This document shows, one piece after another, positions 24,501-38,300 of a stretch of DNA of 64,000 nucleotides. A program made the position numbers and the translations under genes. The DNA comes from Tyto alba (taxonomy: Eukaryota > Chordata > Aves > Strigiformes > Tytonidae), in contig NW_024881283.1 in NCBI RefSeq assembly GCF_018691265.1, positions 6,111,731 to 6,175,730 of the forward strand, written 5' to 3'. Within the stretch, counting starts at the first letter, position 1. Each line of letters begins with the position of its first letter. The notes beneath the pieces were generated by a model. The model was given only the letters and a program-made list of their open reading frames with translations, was not told the DNA's origin and did not search any database.

Positions 24501-27500
24501 GTTTAATAAAAGAGATGGGTGGATCTCAGATTTCGAATGAAACACACACACCTCCATTTACAGTGATTCAAGCATAAAGCCAGTCCACCTACTAAAATGC
24601 AAGTGCCACATCCATTTTTCCTCGCAGTAAATGCAGATCACATGTATGATCACTGCAATCCTACAAAGCCATAAGGGGCCATACCGGGTACCACACTGGC
24701 TCATTACTTGCACGACAAACTATCAACTTCAAAATCAAGTATCTGCACTGCTCTAAGCTGAATTTGTTCCAGTTTGCATTTAAAAAAAAAATCATAATTC
24801 ACTGCTTGGAGCTGCAAAGACAGATTTTTCCTTAAAACAAATTTCAAGCATTATTTCCCAAAGTAGCATTAAAAGAGCTCATAGCTGCCAATACCAAGAG
24901 GTCTGAATCTTTTTCTGTCTTGGAATCAACCCTTAATTTTAAGCTTGTGCAAAGTCTGGGCATCTCCCATGTTGTTTTCAAGAAACCTGCCCCATCCCGA
25001 GATCTAGTGACTCACTCCCAAACATCTAACTCGCAGAACCCAAACTGGCTGCACCCACAAAACACCTTGTGACTAGGCAAAACCACAGTAAATAGGTGGG
25101 AAAGCAATGCAAGGAGAGTAACTCAGAAAAGCAGATGAGAACTGCTTGTTCCCCAGCTGCTGTTTCCTCTGGAGAAGCGCTGGGCTTGGCTTATGAAGGG
25201 ATGTTGAGACGATGCTCAATTTTGCGGGGTGCAGATGGCTGCATTTCTGCACCGTTTTAACAAATCCCAAATGCTGTTGCTCCATTAGAAAAGCTAAGAT
25301 GATATTTTCCAACTGAAGGAATAGAGAGGCTTGTGCTTTTCTCCACGTGTTTTTTGTTTTAAAGAAATGTCTCAAAATATTTTCTCAGGGAGTGTTTCTG
25401 CTGAAGTAGATCAGGATATTCAACACAGAAGGAAAAATAAGCTGACCCTTGAAGTACACAGGAGCGACTCACCCACAAACCTTGTGCTTCAGAGGTGCAC
25501 GGCTACAAGTTCAGCCTATGTCCTCTCCATCCCCAGCTAGATTATGATAATGCTTATTAGAATAGGTGTTTTTAATGAAAAAATTAATGTTCTTCACCTA
25601 AAACTGAAATGTTAGAAAAGTTAAAATTAATCAAACTTTAGTTTCAGTATAAGTAATCACTACTTGTTTTTTTGCCAGAGTCATAAGTTTCAGAAGGTTA
25701 AACTGTTTCCAAAACAAGAACAATCTATCAACAGTTTTTCAGATGATTTTATAGCTAATGCATCCAAAGGGCACAATTCTGTTTCCTTAAAATTCTGTTT
25801 TCAATTTAAAAGACCCAGGCAGGAGGTGGCATGCTGCACAACAAAACCAGGGCTGAGAGCTGTTTGCATCTGTTCCTACTACATGAGTAAATCACAACTG
25901 TTTGCGATGAGAAATCATGCAAAATAGTTAATGTGCAACCACTTCCACAAGCAGCATTAGCCCAGCAAACCAAGCTAACTCAGTAATCAGGCTTGCACCT
26001 CGCCAAGCCACCGATTAGCTCAGTGCAAACCTTACGACCTACTGAACTTGTGCGTGATTGATCTCTGGGCACAGGGTGCTCACATGTCTCCCCACACCAG
26101 CTCTGCTTATCACTTCACCTGTGTTTGCAATGAATCTAATCAATGGCAGAGATGCAGCTGTGCATCTACCACAAAAAAAAAGGAGAAAAAAGTTTAAGCC
26201 CACTGTTTGCATTACTGGCTCACCTGCCTTTCCCGCGATTAGCACTGCACGGATCAAACCCGGTCTGAACAACTCCACCAGTGTAATAATCAGACAATAC
26301 TCATGATGGAGAGTCCAGTTCAATTATAGAAAGAAATAAAGCTGCAAGAAAAGCATCACAGTGAAATACCAAATTTCACTGTAATTGCAAGCCTCCTTGC
26401 TTTGCTGAAGTCATCTCTCATGTTCATTATCTAGTCTCATTCCTGCCTCTGGAGGCACACAGGCATGTAACACTAATATATTCAGCTTCCCCAAGCTCTC
26501 GCTCTCTATTCATCATGTGGTAAGAACTCTTTTTAATAAACTACATCTTTACAAAAGGAATATCGTCATTTGTCACCATCAGGTCAGATGAAGAGAGTCA
26601 ATCTTCATTTTTACATAAGCCAAGAGCAGCAGCTGCAAAATATGAAGCCAGTAACCCTGCCCCGTGCCACTGCTGGTTCCTCCACCAGCATCCACGATGC
26701 TGTTCAGCTGGACATTTGCGGGTGGGGATCAACTGTATCTGAATGCAACTGAGAAGAGGACTATCTTCTGCATTGGTGCCCCAAAACTGAGGGGCTAGGA
26801 GACACCAGCTACTCAAAGCATCTCACTTCAGAAGCAAAATAAAATAGAAAAAAACTTGCTCCAACATGCAAGCAGGGGGAAAAGGTCATTCTTTCAGACA
26901 AACAGCTCAGGCACTACTAGTCCTTTGGGTTCTCATTACTGTTTCTAACGAGCAGTCGAAGCATCCCAAACCAGGCTGCAGAGAGGGGAAGGGACACAAT
27001 CCCCGCACTGGGACAGGCGTGACGGCTATTCTGACCTGATCAGCCAACTCCAGCTTTTTTCCACCATTTCCTGGGGGAGGGAAGGGAAGCGCAGAGACAG
27101 GTGGGAGCAAACAAACCAGATACTGCCGCCCATAAACAAAGGAAGAGTTTTTTGATGACAGCATGTAGGTAGACAGGAAGGAAGTAACAGAAGCAGCAGT
27201 TACAAAAACAACAACAATTTAAAAAAAAAAAAAAAACAACAAAAAACCTCAATGAGAAGGTCTAAAGAAACTATTTCCTCTAACAAAACATGCTGGAAAC
27301 GGTATCAGACACTGCTGAAGTCAAAGGAGTTCAGTACATGGCCATTTTCCCGTCCTATCAGCAGCACACCCTTCCCCTGTTAATGCAGTCGCCCCCGTCA
27401 CTCCTCCTGGCTTCACCACAGATACACGCCCCTTCTCCAGGGTCCATCCTGCCCCCATTCTCTATAATATTAAATTATTTTCAAGAAACTCCTGAAGAAT

Positions 27501-27981
27501 TAAGTCAGCTGATCTGTGTAATTAACTCAGCAAACCCATGCGTCTGCAAGAGCTCTTTTCCATCACATTTAAACACCCCAGGGGGCCCAGCTGCACACAA
27601 AAATCGATAGAAAAGCAACACATTTAGCCTGCATTTTTCCCCTCCCAAACTGGTTTCTCTTTCTAGTTGCTCCCACTCTCCAGGAAAGCGTGGGGGTCCT
27701 TAAACCCTTTTGAGTAGAGCTACGTACAACAAACAGCTGAAAACAGTCATTTTCTCTGCAGCTGGACTCCTCCTCAGATCCCAAACATTTCCGATTTGTA
27801 CCTAGATGAAAATTATTCCAGCAGCTGTACCAGACAGCCCACACTTCGATTTTATAGTATCGCTATTTCATAGGCTTTTTCACAAAGACTTTCACTTGCT
27901 TCTCACCACACATACTCGCTTTCAAGTTAGCAGTTGGAGATAAAAAAGCAGCAATATTGGCATCAGTCACCAGCACCAACC

Positions 27982-28108
27982 CCAGGAGGGATGGAAGGAC
28001 ACTGGGGCAGTGCTGGTCCTCCCCAGGAGGGAGGGAGGGAGGGAGGGATGGACAGACATCCTTGGGAGGATACATCCCCGGGAGGGATGGAGGGACACTG
28101 GGGCAGTG
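27982..28108. repeat. Minisatellite-like block: 31-bp repeat pair flanking a (GGGA)n tract
   Basis: A 31-bp unit ending GACACTGGGGCAGTG occurs at 27982-28012 and 28078-28108 with two differences. Between them is a (GGGA)n run at about 28026-28050. The period is about 96 bp. Confidence 0.85.
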
Positions 28109-29892
28109 TCTGGTACTCACCCCATCTGGTTTCTCACTGCTCAAGTTTTACTACTTGCTACTGAGGATCCTAAAAATGCTGTTTTCTTGCATGGGATGTG
28201 ACTCCTTTCTCTTACAAGAAGCCTGGGAACACATCCTCTGCCTTCTGCCCGTGTCAGGGCACATTTATGTTGTAGATGGCCTCTTTACTGCCTCTGCTTA
28301 CACACACTCACACAGGAGAAACCGAGATGTTTAGGCAGTATTTCTTTTGACTTTGCACAAAGAACAAACCCCTGCACAACTTTAAACACGTAATTTCCAT
28401 CTTGCACATCAGTCGCTGCCAAACCTAATACAGAAAACTTTGGCCTAATGCTGGATTTTAGGACTTTTCAGACAAAATGAACAGCTGTGCTTACATCTAT
28501 GTGAAGAACAGGAGGGCTCCCCAGGCTGGGGAGGATTACAGCTCACCATCGCTCTTCACCCCCGTCCACCCAAGGGGCTGCAGCCCCATAGGGTCCCACC
28601 AGCTCGTGTCTCTAACAACTCATGTGCACATAAGGGCAATGCCAGTGGGATACATGTGCTTGCAAGCAGCACTAGAAAACTACCAGCACACAGAATCCAG
28701 TATTAAAAGACAAACTAGCAGTTTTTGTTTGGGGATTCAAGATGGTTTTTTTGTCAGACTGAAAAATGCCACCCTGAGCTGCCTCCGTACCTTCCTGTAA
28801 AGTTCCAGGGCATCCTGCTCTCCTCTGGCCCTCATGTTAGGGAGAGAAATCAGGGATATTTGGTTGTAGGGCCCCCTTATCGTTTGTTTCAGAAACTGGA
28901 AGGCACCAAGCAAGTCAGGGCTGCAGAAGGAGAAACATCTCCTAGCTACAGCAGCTGAAGCTAGACCCAAAAGTTTTTTACCCTTCCATGAACCAGCCCC
29001 TGCCCAATGACGAACGAGTCTGAAAACTCCCCAGGAATGGTCACCAGCTGCATGTTTCTCATTTTCCGAGTGCCTGGCTTGAGGCACTGCAGGCAGCTCA
29101 GAGAGGCAGAAGCCAGGGCTTGAATATAAAATGTCCACCTGTGGTCTGCATCTAAGGGATAAAACCAAACCACCCTTCAACATTTATACCATTACCTGTC
29201 CCGAAGCATCCAGCCCTGTCTCACAAGTAAACTGCAAACACCACCTTGCGCTTTTGATGCATTTGCACACAGGCATCACAGATGAACCCGCGCAGGAATT
29301 ATTAATCCTGTCTTCAGGGAAGAGTTTGAATAGCTATAAATAAATACAGCCTGTGGCCCCGTACACAATGGGACGGACCGTTCCCGCTTAGCGGGTGGCT
29401 TTCTCTTATATTTAGCAATATGCAAGCCCTGTGGGGAAACAGCCCGTATGCAACCACGCACCGAGACCACGCCGGTCTGCGCTCGCACAGAAAGGCAGAG
29501 GAGATGCTGCGGGACCAGCAGCAGCACACGCCATCTTCCACCTTCAAGTGTTTGACTCTGCAATTCTACTTATAGAGCTGCGTGAGAGGCTTAGTTATTT
29601 ATTTAACTAAAAGCTTTTAATTATCTCTCTCACACACACGCATTACATAGGGCGGGGAAGGAGGGGGAATAATCAGCCTACAACTGGTGACCCACAGGTT
29701 CAAAGGAATTGGGTTTTTCATAGAAATAGCTAACTAACCCAAATCTTCCCTTGCTGCTTCCAAAATGTGCTTCCATCCGTGGTGTATTTTGCTGTGATTA
29801 CAACTCAGGATGACCTGATCACTGTAAGAAGGACCTTGGTTCGGGCAGAGCAAAGGCTCCTCCCCAAGTCTGGGCTGCAGGTTTCCTCAGCT

Positions 29893-30010
29893 GGCCACAG
29901 AAGATGTTATTTCATGATGTGAACCTGCCTGAAAGCCCAGCTGACATCCCAGGCCACAGAAGATGTTACTTCATGGTGTGAACCTGCCTGAAAGCCCAGC
30001 TGACATCCCA
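29893..30010. repeat. 59-bp direct tandem duplication, two copies
   Basis: The unit begins GGCCACAGAAGATGTTA and ends CCAGCTGACATCCCA. Copies are 29893-29951 and 29952-30010, and differ at two bases (T/C and A/G). The near-identity suggests a recent event. Confidence 0.95.
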
Positions 30011-33000
30011 CGGCACTCATCCTTGCCAACAGATGGAAGGGACCAGTCTCCAAAAACACACGCGTGGGAGGGAAGCACACAACACAATGGCCACGGCCAC
30101 ACGACCAACCAGCCACAGAGCTCTCCCACCACCAGAAACACACTGCAAGCAGAAACATTCCCCAGAGCTGCTCTTCTTCCTACATCTTCCAGGCTCTGCA
30201 CTGAGATCAGGGAGACACAAAATACTTGGTCCCCTCCAAAAGCACCAGAGTTCAAGTACTGCGCAACTTAATAAATTATAAATTATGAACCACTGCTGCA
30301 GACATTTGCTCCAAGCACAGCGGCCAAAGCAAGCTGGCATGGGAATCTGTTTAAAAAGCCCGTATCAGAAACACAGAGGGGTCTGGAGGAGGGTGTCCTG
30401 GAAGAGTACGATTGCTTGAAACACATACCCCAAGCCCATGCAATTTTCCTCTATGTGGAACTGCTTCATTAAGACAAAAAAACAAAACAAAACAAAAAAA
30501 AAAAAGACATTTAGTCCATCTAAGCAGAAGAATTAAAAGTATTTGCTTTTAATACATAATGTTAGTGGCTTTACACAAGCAAAAAATTCACATAAACAGA
30601 AACCAAGCGTAAACAACAGACTGAATTTATAGAAACTAATAATATTAATCTGGATTAAGTACAAGCCACGAACATTCCTACCTAATCCATCTGACGGACA
30701 AAGATAAATCCCCGCTATGTCATATCCTACAGTTCTTTGCAACTTAAGGAACCGTAGTACTGATCAAAACAGTGTAGCAGATGAGAAGTATAAGGTGAAA
30801 TCTTTACGTATAGCTGCCTGCTTAATCTACACAAGATTACATCAAAAACCAAGCACCCAGAAAGCAGAACCATCATTGCAAAAGATCACTAAACCCAGAG
30901 TGAAATTTCCACTCAAGATGGAAGGCTTCGTGTTGAGCTTCCCCAGAGAGATGCACAACAGCAACAAAACACAGCTCCAAATCTGAATAATCTGAATATC
31001 TCCCACTTCTTAATGCTTCAGAAAAGTTGCATGGGGGTGAACCATGGTTAGGCAGAAGCCAGTAGATCTGCAGCATTAAAAGCACAAAATAAGGTTTATA
31101 ATAGGAAACGATTTGCACCATAGAGCTGCTGCAGGCCCCTCAAAGACTACCTTTATTAAAGCAACACCTCTGATTCATCACAGCTTATTACCACGAATGT
31201 CAAAGCTGCTTCAGCAAGCAGAGCAAGTCCAGACACTAACCCTGTGCAGCACACAAATACAGCCCAGCTCGAGTTCCCCGTCCGCGGCGCCGTGGGAAGC
31301 GCCCGCCCTGCCTCCCGCTCCACTCAGGTTTCTGTTCCAGGCAACCCCCTGGCCCAGACACCTGGAGAGCCCCGAGCTCTCGCCGTCCATCATGAACACA
31401 GCACCTCTGAGCAGCAGGAACTTCTCAGGCTTTTTCCAAAAAATAGATGCAATGTGACAGTAAGAGGCTGAAGAAAAACTCACTCGGCAGCAGAATGGGT
31501 ACTGACATGGTCCCGCCAAATGAAGAGGCTCTCATCAAACACCCCTCATTAGAGAACACAAGGAAAGGTGTTTGATGAGAAACTCCTGGCCAGGTGCTGT
31601 GGACACGCATAACCCAACACCTCCACAAACTTCCCCAAGGATAAAGAGCCAGAGGTTTACTCACTGACACTGAAAATCCAGTTCCTTTGATATACTAAAT
31701 AACTCCTGGTGAAAACCTAGTAAAGAGCCACTGTCTCCCATCAGCAACGCTTTTATACATACAATCTTATTCCAGCATGTTACATGCCACATTCCCAGCA
31801 TCATCATCCACCCATCAACATATCTAAGCACGCGGAGCATCCCAACATCCCGTGGCTGGAAGTCTGCAAGCTACCCCAGCACAGCAACACTCTGATCACT
31901 AATGAATGAATTTGTAAACGTGGTTGCTTACTAGAGAAGCCACGTACCTACCAGCCTACCTCCCATCAATTCAAATATTTGCTCAACAAGCAGTAAATGG
32001 GGTGTCAGAATAGATATGTTTTACCACTTGCAGAAAATCAAATGCTGTCAAGTGAAAATATCACATCTACTCATGCAAAGCACACGAGCAGTTGGCAGCA
32101 CATTTCCGAAACCAGAAGCTGTGGATTTGGAGTATCATTGTCTAAAGCATTTTTAGGCTTTGGGAACATACGGTGTGTGAAACAGTCTGAGAAGAGTCCT
32201 TCTGCCCCTCACCCTGGCCGGGGGGCCCAGGAGAGACTGCTGCCTACCACCTCAAACACTGCTTTTGATAAGAATTTCGTTTAAATTGCAATTGTGAGAT
32301 CAGATGAAAACGCAGATAATTCCTGGTTTTATAATCTAAACTGATGCAGGAAATAATGTGTTTATGTTAGGAAAAAAAAATAATTTTCTGTTTCATAAGG
32401 CTCTAATTGGGTTTTAAAGGAAAGGAGCGCTATGTTTATCCCGATATTTACCTTCTGCAGCAGATTATGTTTGTCCATGGGAATCCTACAAAATCCTCAC
32501 CTTCTTTATTAAGGCCATGTCAGCAGAGATATGCAAAGGACCCCACTGTCTTTCAAATCACATCCAACGCTCAAAAATGTCACAGAAACGTAACTGAAGA
32601 TGCCAGGGGTTGGCACCACGATGTAAAAAAAATAAACATTAGCAGCATTAACCCCCAATACACACCACAAGCAGGACATCCCCGTTAACAACCACCACAT
32701 TGCAGGAAAACCTTCAGTGAATTAAATACAGTTGTGCCAGCCAATATAAAAAACCCCTACTATTGCACCTCCACAAAGCAACCTTTCAGGCGAAGGGAGC
32801 AGCTCCTGGGGCAGTGACACGCCAGTCAGCTAATTGTGAAAGGAACTGCACTCCACAGCATCGCCACAGCAATGAACAGCAACAGCAGCCAGGTCAGAGC
32901 CCCTCCGCGTCCCCCATCAATGCACGGCTGCGTCCTCCTCCCCCGCCGAGACCTTACAGGGATCATTTTTACATTCAGTAACTCAACTGTGAAATAAGAA

Positions 33001-33899
33001 TCAACTAATTCAAAGGGCCATCCCTCCACATCTACCTAACTTAGGCAAACAAAACCTAGCATCTTTAGAAAGCCTTAAAATCCTAAATAAGCAACAAAAT
33101 GCAAAAATTAGTTTTGTGCTATTGCTCAGAAATAAGATTTTGATTTGCTTCTATTTTTACCAGTATCTTAATTATAACACAGATAATTTAATTATAACTG
33201 ACCTATAATTTCCAGCACAACACCTGCCCCAGAATTTGGACAGTCTGTAAGAAATTTTCTTTGCAGCTGGACATGCAGTTCTTAAATAAACATTTACGCA
33301 CTCACAGCTGGGAGACCTGCCGGCCCCTCCCCAAAACCAGCCCCTCCAAACCACACACAACCCCTTCAGCGCACAAAGGGGGAGCAAGTGCCTTTTCCCC
33401 AAGAAACACTTAAGCGAGGACAGCGCTCGGGACACTTGCAGTTGCTCCACTCACAGATGTGATCAAGGTGCGATTTTAACTCATTCCTGGCCCTTTGGAG
33501 TGGTTTTCATTGTAAATGTTGCCTCGCTGAAGATAAAAAAAATAAAAATATGCCTTGAAGGAAAATCCTTTTAAGTGAAGAGCGTTGCTTCCCAACAGGC
33601 TGAGGTGTTTTCTTGAGCTGAAATTCAGAGGGAAGCGGGATGCACGGCTGAGAAAGAGCCTTCACCCGGCTGGTGCCAGACCACGGCACCCACGTTCATC
33701 CCACGAGTGGGTGAGCGGGGCCCCACCGGTTCGCAGAGCCTGGAGCTCTTCCCCACCATGTCTCCTTCCTCTGCCTCCTCCTGCACAATGGACTCCGGAC
33801 AGAGCTGGGGACCCCGGCTCGGCCGCCAGCAGCCCCGGGCATCCCCGGCAAGGGAGGGGGGGACACTGGGTGCCGGCTCCCCTGCCTTGTGTCCACTCG

Positions 33900-34550
33900 T
33901 CCCACCATCCCCACGCCCGATGGAATCTATCTCCGGCTGAACCTCAGCCTTTCGGCTTTCACTTCTCCGTGACACACGCACCCCTACAGAGACCCGGCAC
34001 ACCGCGCTGTGCACACCCAGGCACAGCGTGCACACCCACACCGTGCACACATGCAGAGACCATAGCAGACACACACCCTGAACCCCCAAGACACACACAC
34101 ACACCCCCCCTCCCCGCACACACAGGGCCCACGCAGACCATGCATGCACGCTCCAACCCCGTGCACACGGATCCCTCACGCGCGCAGAGGCACCGAGCAC
34201 ACAGCCCGTGCTCGCCAGCAGACACCGAGCCACCTTGCACACTGACCGCGCACGCATGAACACACGCACCGTGTGCACGCACAGGGACGCCGTGCAGAGC
34301 TACCCACACACACACACACGCACATATATATATATGTATATATATATATATACACACATGCCCAGACGGCACAGAGACCGCGGGCTCGCACTGATACGCC
34401 GTTTGCACACACACACACCCCGCGCAAAAACCACGCGCGCCCAGATAGCCCCCGTACGCACAGACCGTGCGTGTACGCACATACACATACACACGGTGCA
34501 CACACACGCACATACATACACACATACGCTCCCGCGCGCGCACCTACCCG
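33900..34550. repeat. CA-rich, low-complexity region with (CA)n and (TA)n microsatellites
   Basis: A long irregular run of CACACA-like sequence interrupted by CpG-containing words. The core at 34306-34362 passes from (CA)n to an (AT)n stretch of about 30 bp and back to CACACA. It is on the downstream side of the candidate minus-strand promoter at 34.86-34.90 kb, so it would be transcribed as UG-rich RNA. Open frames across it on both strands (up to 319 codons) are composition artefacts. Confidence 0.85.
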
Positions 34551-35300
34551 GCCGCCGAGAGCGAGCGAGCGCGCGCGCGGCCGCCCCCGCGCGCGCGCGG
34601 CGCCCCGCCGCCCTCACGCCAGGCCGCGCAAAAAAGCGCGCGCGCGCGCCGCACAGTCACACACACCCCCCCCCCTCCCCGCCCGGTGCGGCACCTCGGG
34701 GCCGGGTCGTGCCGCTCCGCTCCGCTCCCCGCCCCGCACCGAGCCCCGCACCGAGCTCCGCACCGAGCCCCGCTCCGCCCGGCCGCCGCCGCCGCCGCCC
34801 GCCGCGCCGCGCACCCCCCGGCCCCTTCCCCCGCCCACAACACTGTAGTAAGTTCCCATTGGCCAACAGCAGGGGGCGGGGCGCGAGCACCGCCTCGCTA
34901 TTGGTGGAGGGGAAAACCGCGGCTGGCGGGGAGGGTGGGGGGAGCGGGAGCGCGCGCCCCCTCATCGCTTCCCCCCCCCCGCCGTTTCCGTCCCTCAGGG
35001 CCGGGGACTCGGCGCCCGCGGGCGGCCCGCAGGGACCGCGGCCCTGCCCTGCCCCGCCTCGGCCGCCTCCCTCAGCCCGCCGCAAAAACACCCCCCGCGT
35101 CCTGGGAGGGGGAAGGCTGAACGGACAGAATTACCGGCAGCCCTCCCCCCGCCGGCCCGGCGCTTAAACTGATGGAGACGGGCGGAGCGGGGGAAGGAGG
35201 GAAAGGGCCGCGATAATTTGGCGCCGCCCGGAACCGGTACGAAAGGAGCAGGAGGGGCCCTGTCGGCCGGTAACGCCGAGCGGCAGCGAGCTGCTCTCCT
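34545..35300 (-). promoter_or_regulatory. CpG island; candidate EPB41 promoter
   Basis: Dense CpG over about 750 bp, including alternating (CG)n words at about 34560-34650. Two ATTGG boxes (CCAAT on the minus strand) at 34858-34862 and 34900-34904 are 42 bp apart with a GGGGCGGGGC GC box between them. This is a typical NF-Y/Sp1 arrangement for a TATA-less promoter and, if minus-directed, would place initiation around 34.75-34.80 kb. An E2F-like TTTGGCGC is at 35217-35224. The minus orientation fits EPB41. A plus-strand or bidirectional transcript cannot be excluded. Confidence 0.65.
34548..34790 (-). other. Candidate non-coding first exon of EPB41 (5' end approximate)
   Basis: Downstream of the CCAAT/GC-box module on the minus strand, a donor-like GGCCGG|GTAGGT falls at 34548/34547. 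An exon from about 34.79 kb to 34548 would be GC-rich and non-coding, and could splice to the acceptor at 8804. The upstream boundary is guessed from promoter spacing. Evidence is limited to motif and position. Confidence 0.3.
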
Positions 35301-38300
35301 CCCTCCGTGACCTAGATTTTAAACACAGTTCGCTGTCTCCCAGAGAAAGTTGTGGCCCAGCTCTGAAAGGAGGAGCGGGGTTGGTGGTGGGGTTTTCTTT
35401 ATTTTTTTAAAAAACATAAGGCCCTTAGGAACCAAACAGGTACTGGCTCAGTGGAAGGGGTGCCGAGCTGATTAAGCAACAATTGAGGTGGTGAGCGCTT
35501 GGTCAACAAGAATACCCCACAACCAGCCTGGTGAATGTGCAAAAACAGGAGCACCAGCACAACCCCACAGGGGCAAGCGACCTGCCTGCCACTCTGAAAC
35601 CATGCCTGTAACAGCATGGAGTGGCTTTTCCTCGTCTACAGCCAAATTATAAGCTATTTTTGTCAGCCAGATCTGCCCAGCTCTCTCCACTCCGTACACC
35701 AGAGCAAAACACTCCCCAGCTTCTCGTCAGCACTTCCACAGGGCTCCAGCAAGGTTGCCGCCAGCACACCAGCCTGACCAGATTGGGGGGACCCAATCCC
35801 TCTCAAATATTTACACAACCCCAAAAGACATATGGCACCAAGGCATCTCCGTTTACCTCTCAGAATTAAGCCATCAGACACATTATTCTGCTTGCATTAA
35901 GAGCAACTGTCCTACCTCTTCATCAACAGATAATACCCTGGGCTGATATGCACCCTGGTTGGGACAGCTTCATCCTCGTGAAGCCCTCACTAGTACCGAC
36001 CTAGCAAGGACCTCTCATACCCTAAGGACGCTTTTACTCAATGGGAGCCAAACCAACCCAGTTTTCTAGAAAAATTAACATGTTTCTCACAGCTCTTTGT
36101 CTATATGTCTGTCACTCATTTCTGCCAAAACCCACAGAACAGGGCAGCTCCCCCTTTCTCTCGGTGTTGAGATCACTTGCTAAAACCTCCTTAACGGGAA
36201 GGAAGAGAGGTAATTTTGCCCCAAATCTGGACTATCTGGTGTTTTCTTTGGACGCAGATGAACATTTGGTTCAAAGACACAGGCTGGGAAAGGGCTGGCA
36301 GCTGTAAGTCGCTGCTCCTACACCAGGGACAGGCAGTTCCCCTGAAACATGCCCCAAAGCTCTGACTTTATTCCCCATGGCCTTAAATTAACACATTTTA
36401 ATAGCCCAGGCTGTGAATGGAGGAGGCTCAGATGTTTGGTGCTGACCCACCACAGTAACTGCTGCTTTTGCTACTGCTCACTCACGGATGAGCTGAAAAC
36501 AGACTGTGTCAGAAGAGAAATGCGAGTCCAAAGGGCTTTAAAGAAAAAAACACTGAGCAGAGAAGCCACAATTTTTGGATGCGAGGGGTTGGCAATAACT
36601 TCTTGCAATTAAGAAAAATAAGCAAACAAAATCACATTGCTGCATCGTAACACACTGACGGCAGCTTGCAGATTACATGGAGAAGAGACCAGGGCAACAA
36701 AAACTTCACATCAAAATGGTGATTTAACACCACACAACGCGTCATCCACCATGCGCGGATCACCAGATGATCCCCAACTCCATCTGCCAGCATCTGAGCA
36801 CTGAGAGCAGCAGCTCCCATATTTTGAGCCATTAGTTCCCAGGTGTCTCATTTATCCAAAGGGAGCACCAGTGCGAGCTGCCATACATGCTGTGCACGAG
36901 GGCAAAGGATGCTGATACCTCTTCAAACCCCAAACAAACCGGCGAGAGTTCAAATGGCAGGAGAAACTTAAGACCAGTAGAGTCATCAGACATGAAGAGA
37001 TGCATGTGGTCTGTGCCAGCAGAGTGCCCTGAAAATGTCTTTCTGTGGCAGGAGGATTTGAACCTAGGCCAAGGCAAGGCAATCCTTTTGTAGGGAGCCG
37101 AAAAAAAGGAAAAAAAAAAAAAATAAAAAACCCAAACCCAACACACTTCTGCATATGGAAATACCACCATCAACACCACACTTCTGCTGTAAATTGCTGG
37201 CTTAGCTTCTAACCTTTTCCTTCCTACACAGCCCCAAACTGACCTCTGAAATCCCATAGGAAGTAATGGAAATTTCTTAAATTCTTCACTATATGAACAG
37301 TTTGCCCTGTGCCAAGCCCAGATTGCAAATATTTAAAGAACTCTCCCAGTTATAGCTGGTTTAAGTCGCTTTATAGAAGTCAATTAGAGACTGAGAATTA
37401 TTTTCATAAGTCAGGATTTCTTGGTATTCAGCTGCTGGATATAGGAATAAGGAGAGGAATTATATTTATTTTAGGCATGCATTTGTGGTCTCTGCAGCAG
37501 AAGCTGTTCCTTGCAAGCTGAAAGGCCACTCGGCAAGCACTCAGATCCCAATGGACTCGGTCCCTGCAAATCAACTGGGTCACAACAGAGAATGATGCCA
37601 AACCCTACCCTCTGCCTATTTAATGTGCATGTAGCTAGCAAGCGGCTCAGAAGTACATACTCTAGCATCTTAAGAGCACTTAGACAGTAGCTTAAATCCA
37701 GCTCCAGTAAGTTCTTAATTTAAAAAAAAATCCTTTGTAAGGTGATCCAGTGTTCTGCAGGCCCTCACAGGATGCACTACTGGTAGGATTTGTTACAACA
37801 AATTTGTTAAAACGTCTCCCAGCTCACACCAGTGCTGGTGAACACTGTGCCTACAGCATTACGGGCACAACAATGAACTGCACAGAGCCCTCCTAACCCC
37901 GAGGAGCTTCTCTACGTGAGGAATTCCCAATCAAAACAAAGGAACTGTGCATCACACTGCTATCTGTGCTCCCTCCCCCCAAAGCAAGCAGGATTTAAGG
38001 TGAAGAGAAATACTCAGGATTATGCCATATTCTAGGAAAACAAAGAAATTAAGCTGGTCAACGGAATCATTTATCCACTGCTGCTCTAAATAAGATGGTT
38101 GTGTCTGTATTCTGCATACATGTGTGTACACACAATAGGCATATTCAGTTTACGTGCCACATTCACACACTTCACTAGCAAGTGATGGTCTCCAAAGCAG
38201 CAGCAGCCATTTCACAAGAGCAAACAAGGTGGGAGGAGAGCAGGTGGCTCAGTTTTGCCAGCCCCTGGCCCTCTGCCCTTGGCTTCTCGTCCGAGATTTA

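Larger units (their letters stand above)
16250..34500 (-). other. EPB41: EPB41 5' intron, segment without recognised genes
   Basis: About 18 kb of largely unique sequence. It contains the short repeats listed separately at 21266, 21520, 27982, 29893 and 34306. Open frames up to about 220 codons near 33585-34278 coincide with the GC-rich and CA-rich shoulder of the 34.5-kb island. I found no homologous protein, RNA gene or intact mobile element. Promoter evidence at 34.8 kb suggests that this is transcribed as EPB41 intron. Confidence 0.65.

Noticed and set aside
34208..35167. Longest open frame of the window, 319 codons, plus strand
   Set aside because: It crosses a CA-rich microsatellite region and a CpG island; the product is His/Thr-rich then Arg/Pro-rich low complexity with no domain. 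Overlapping frames on the other strand are similarly long.
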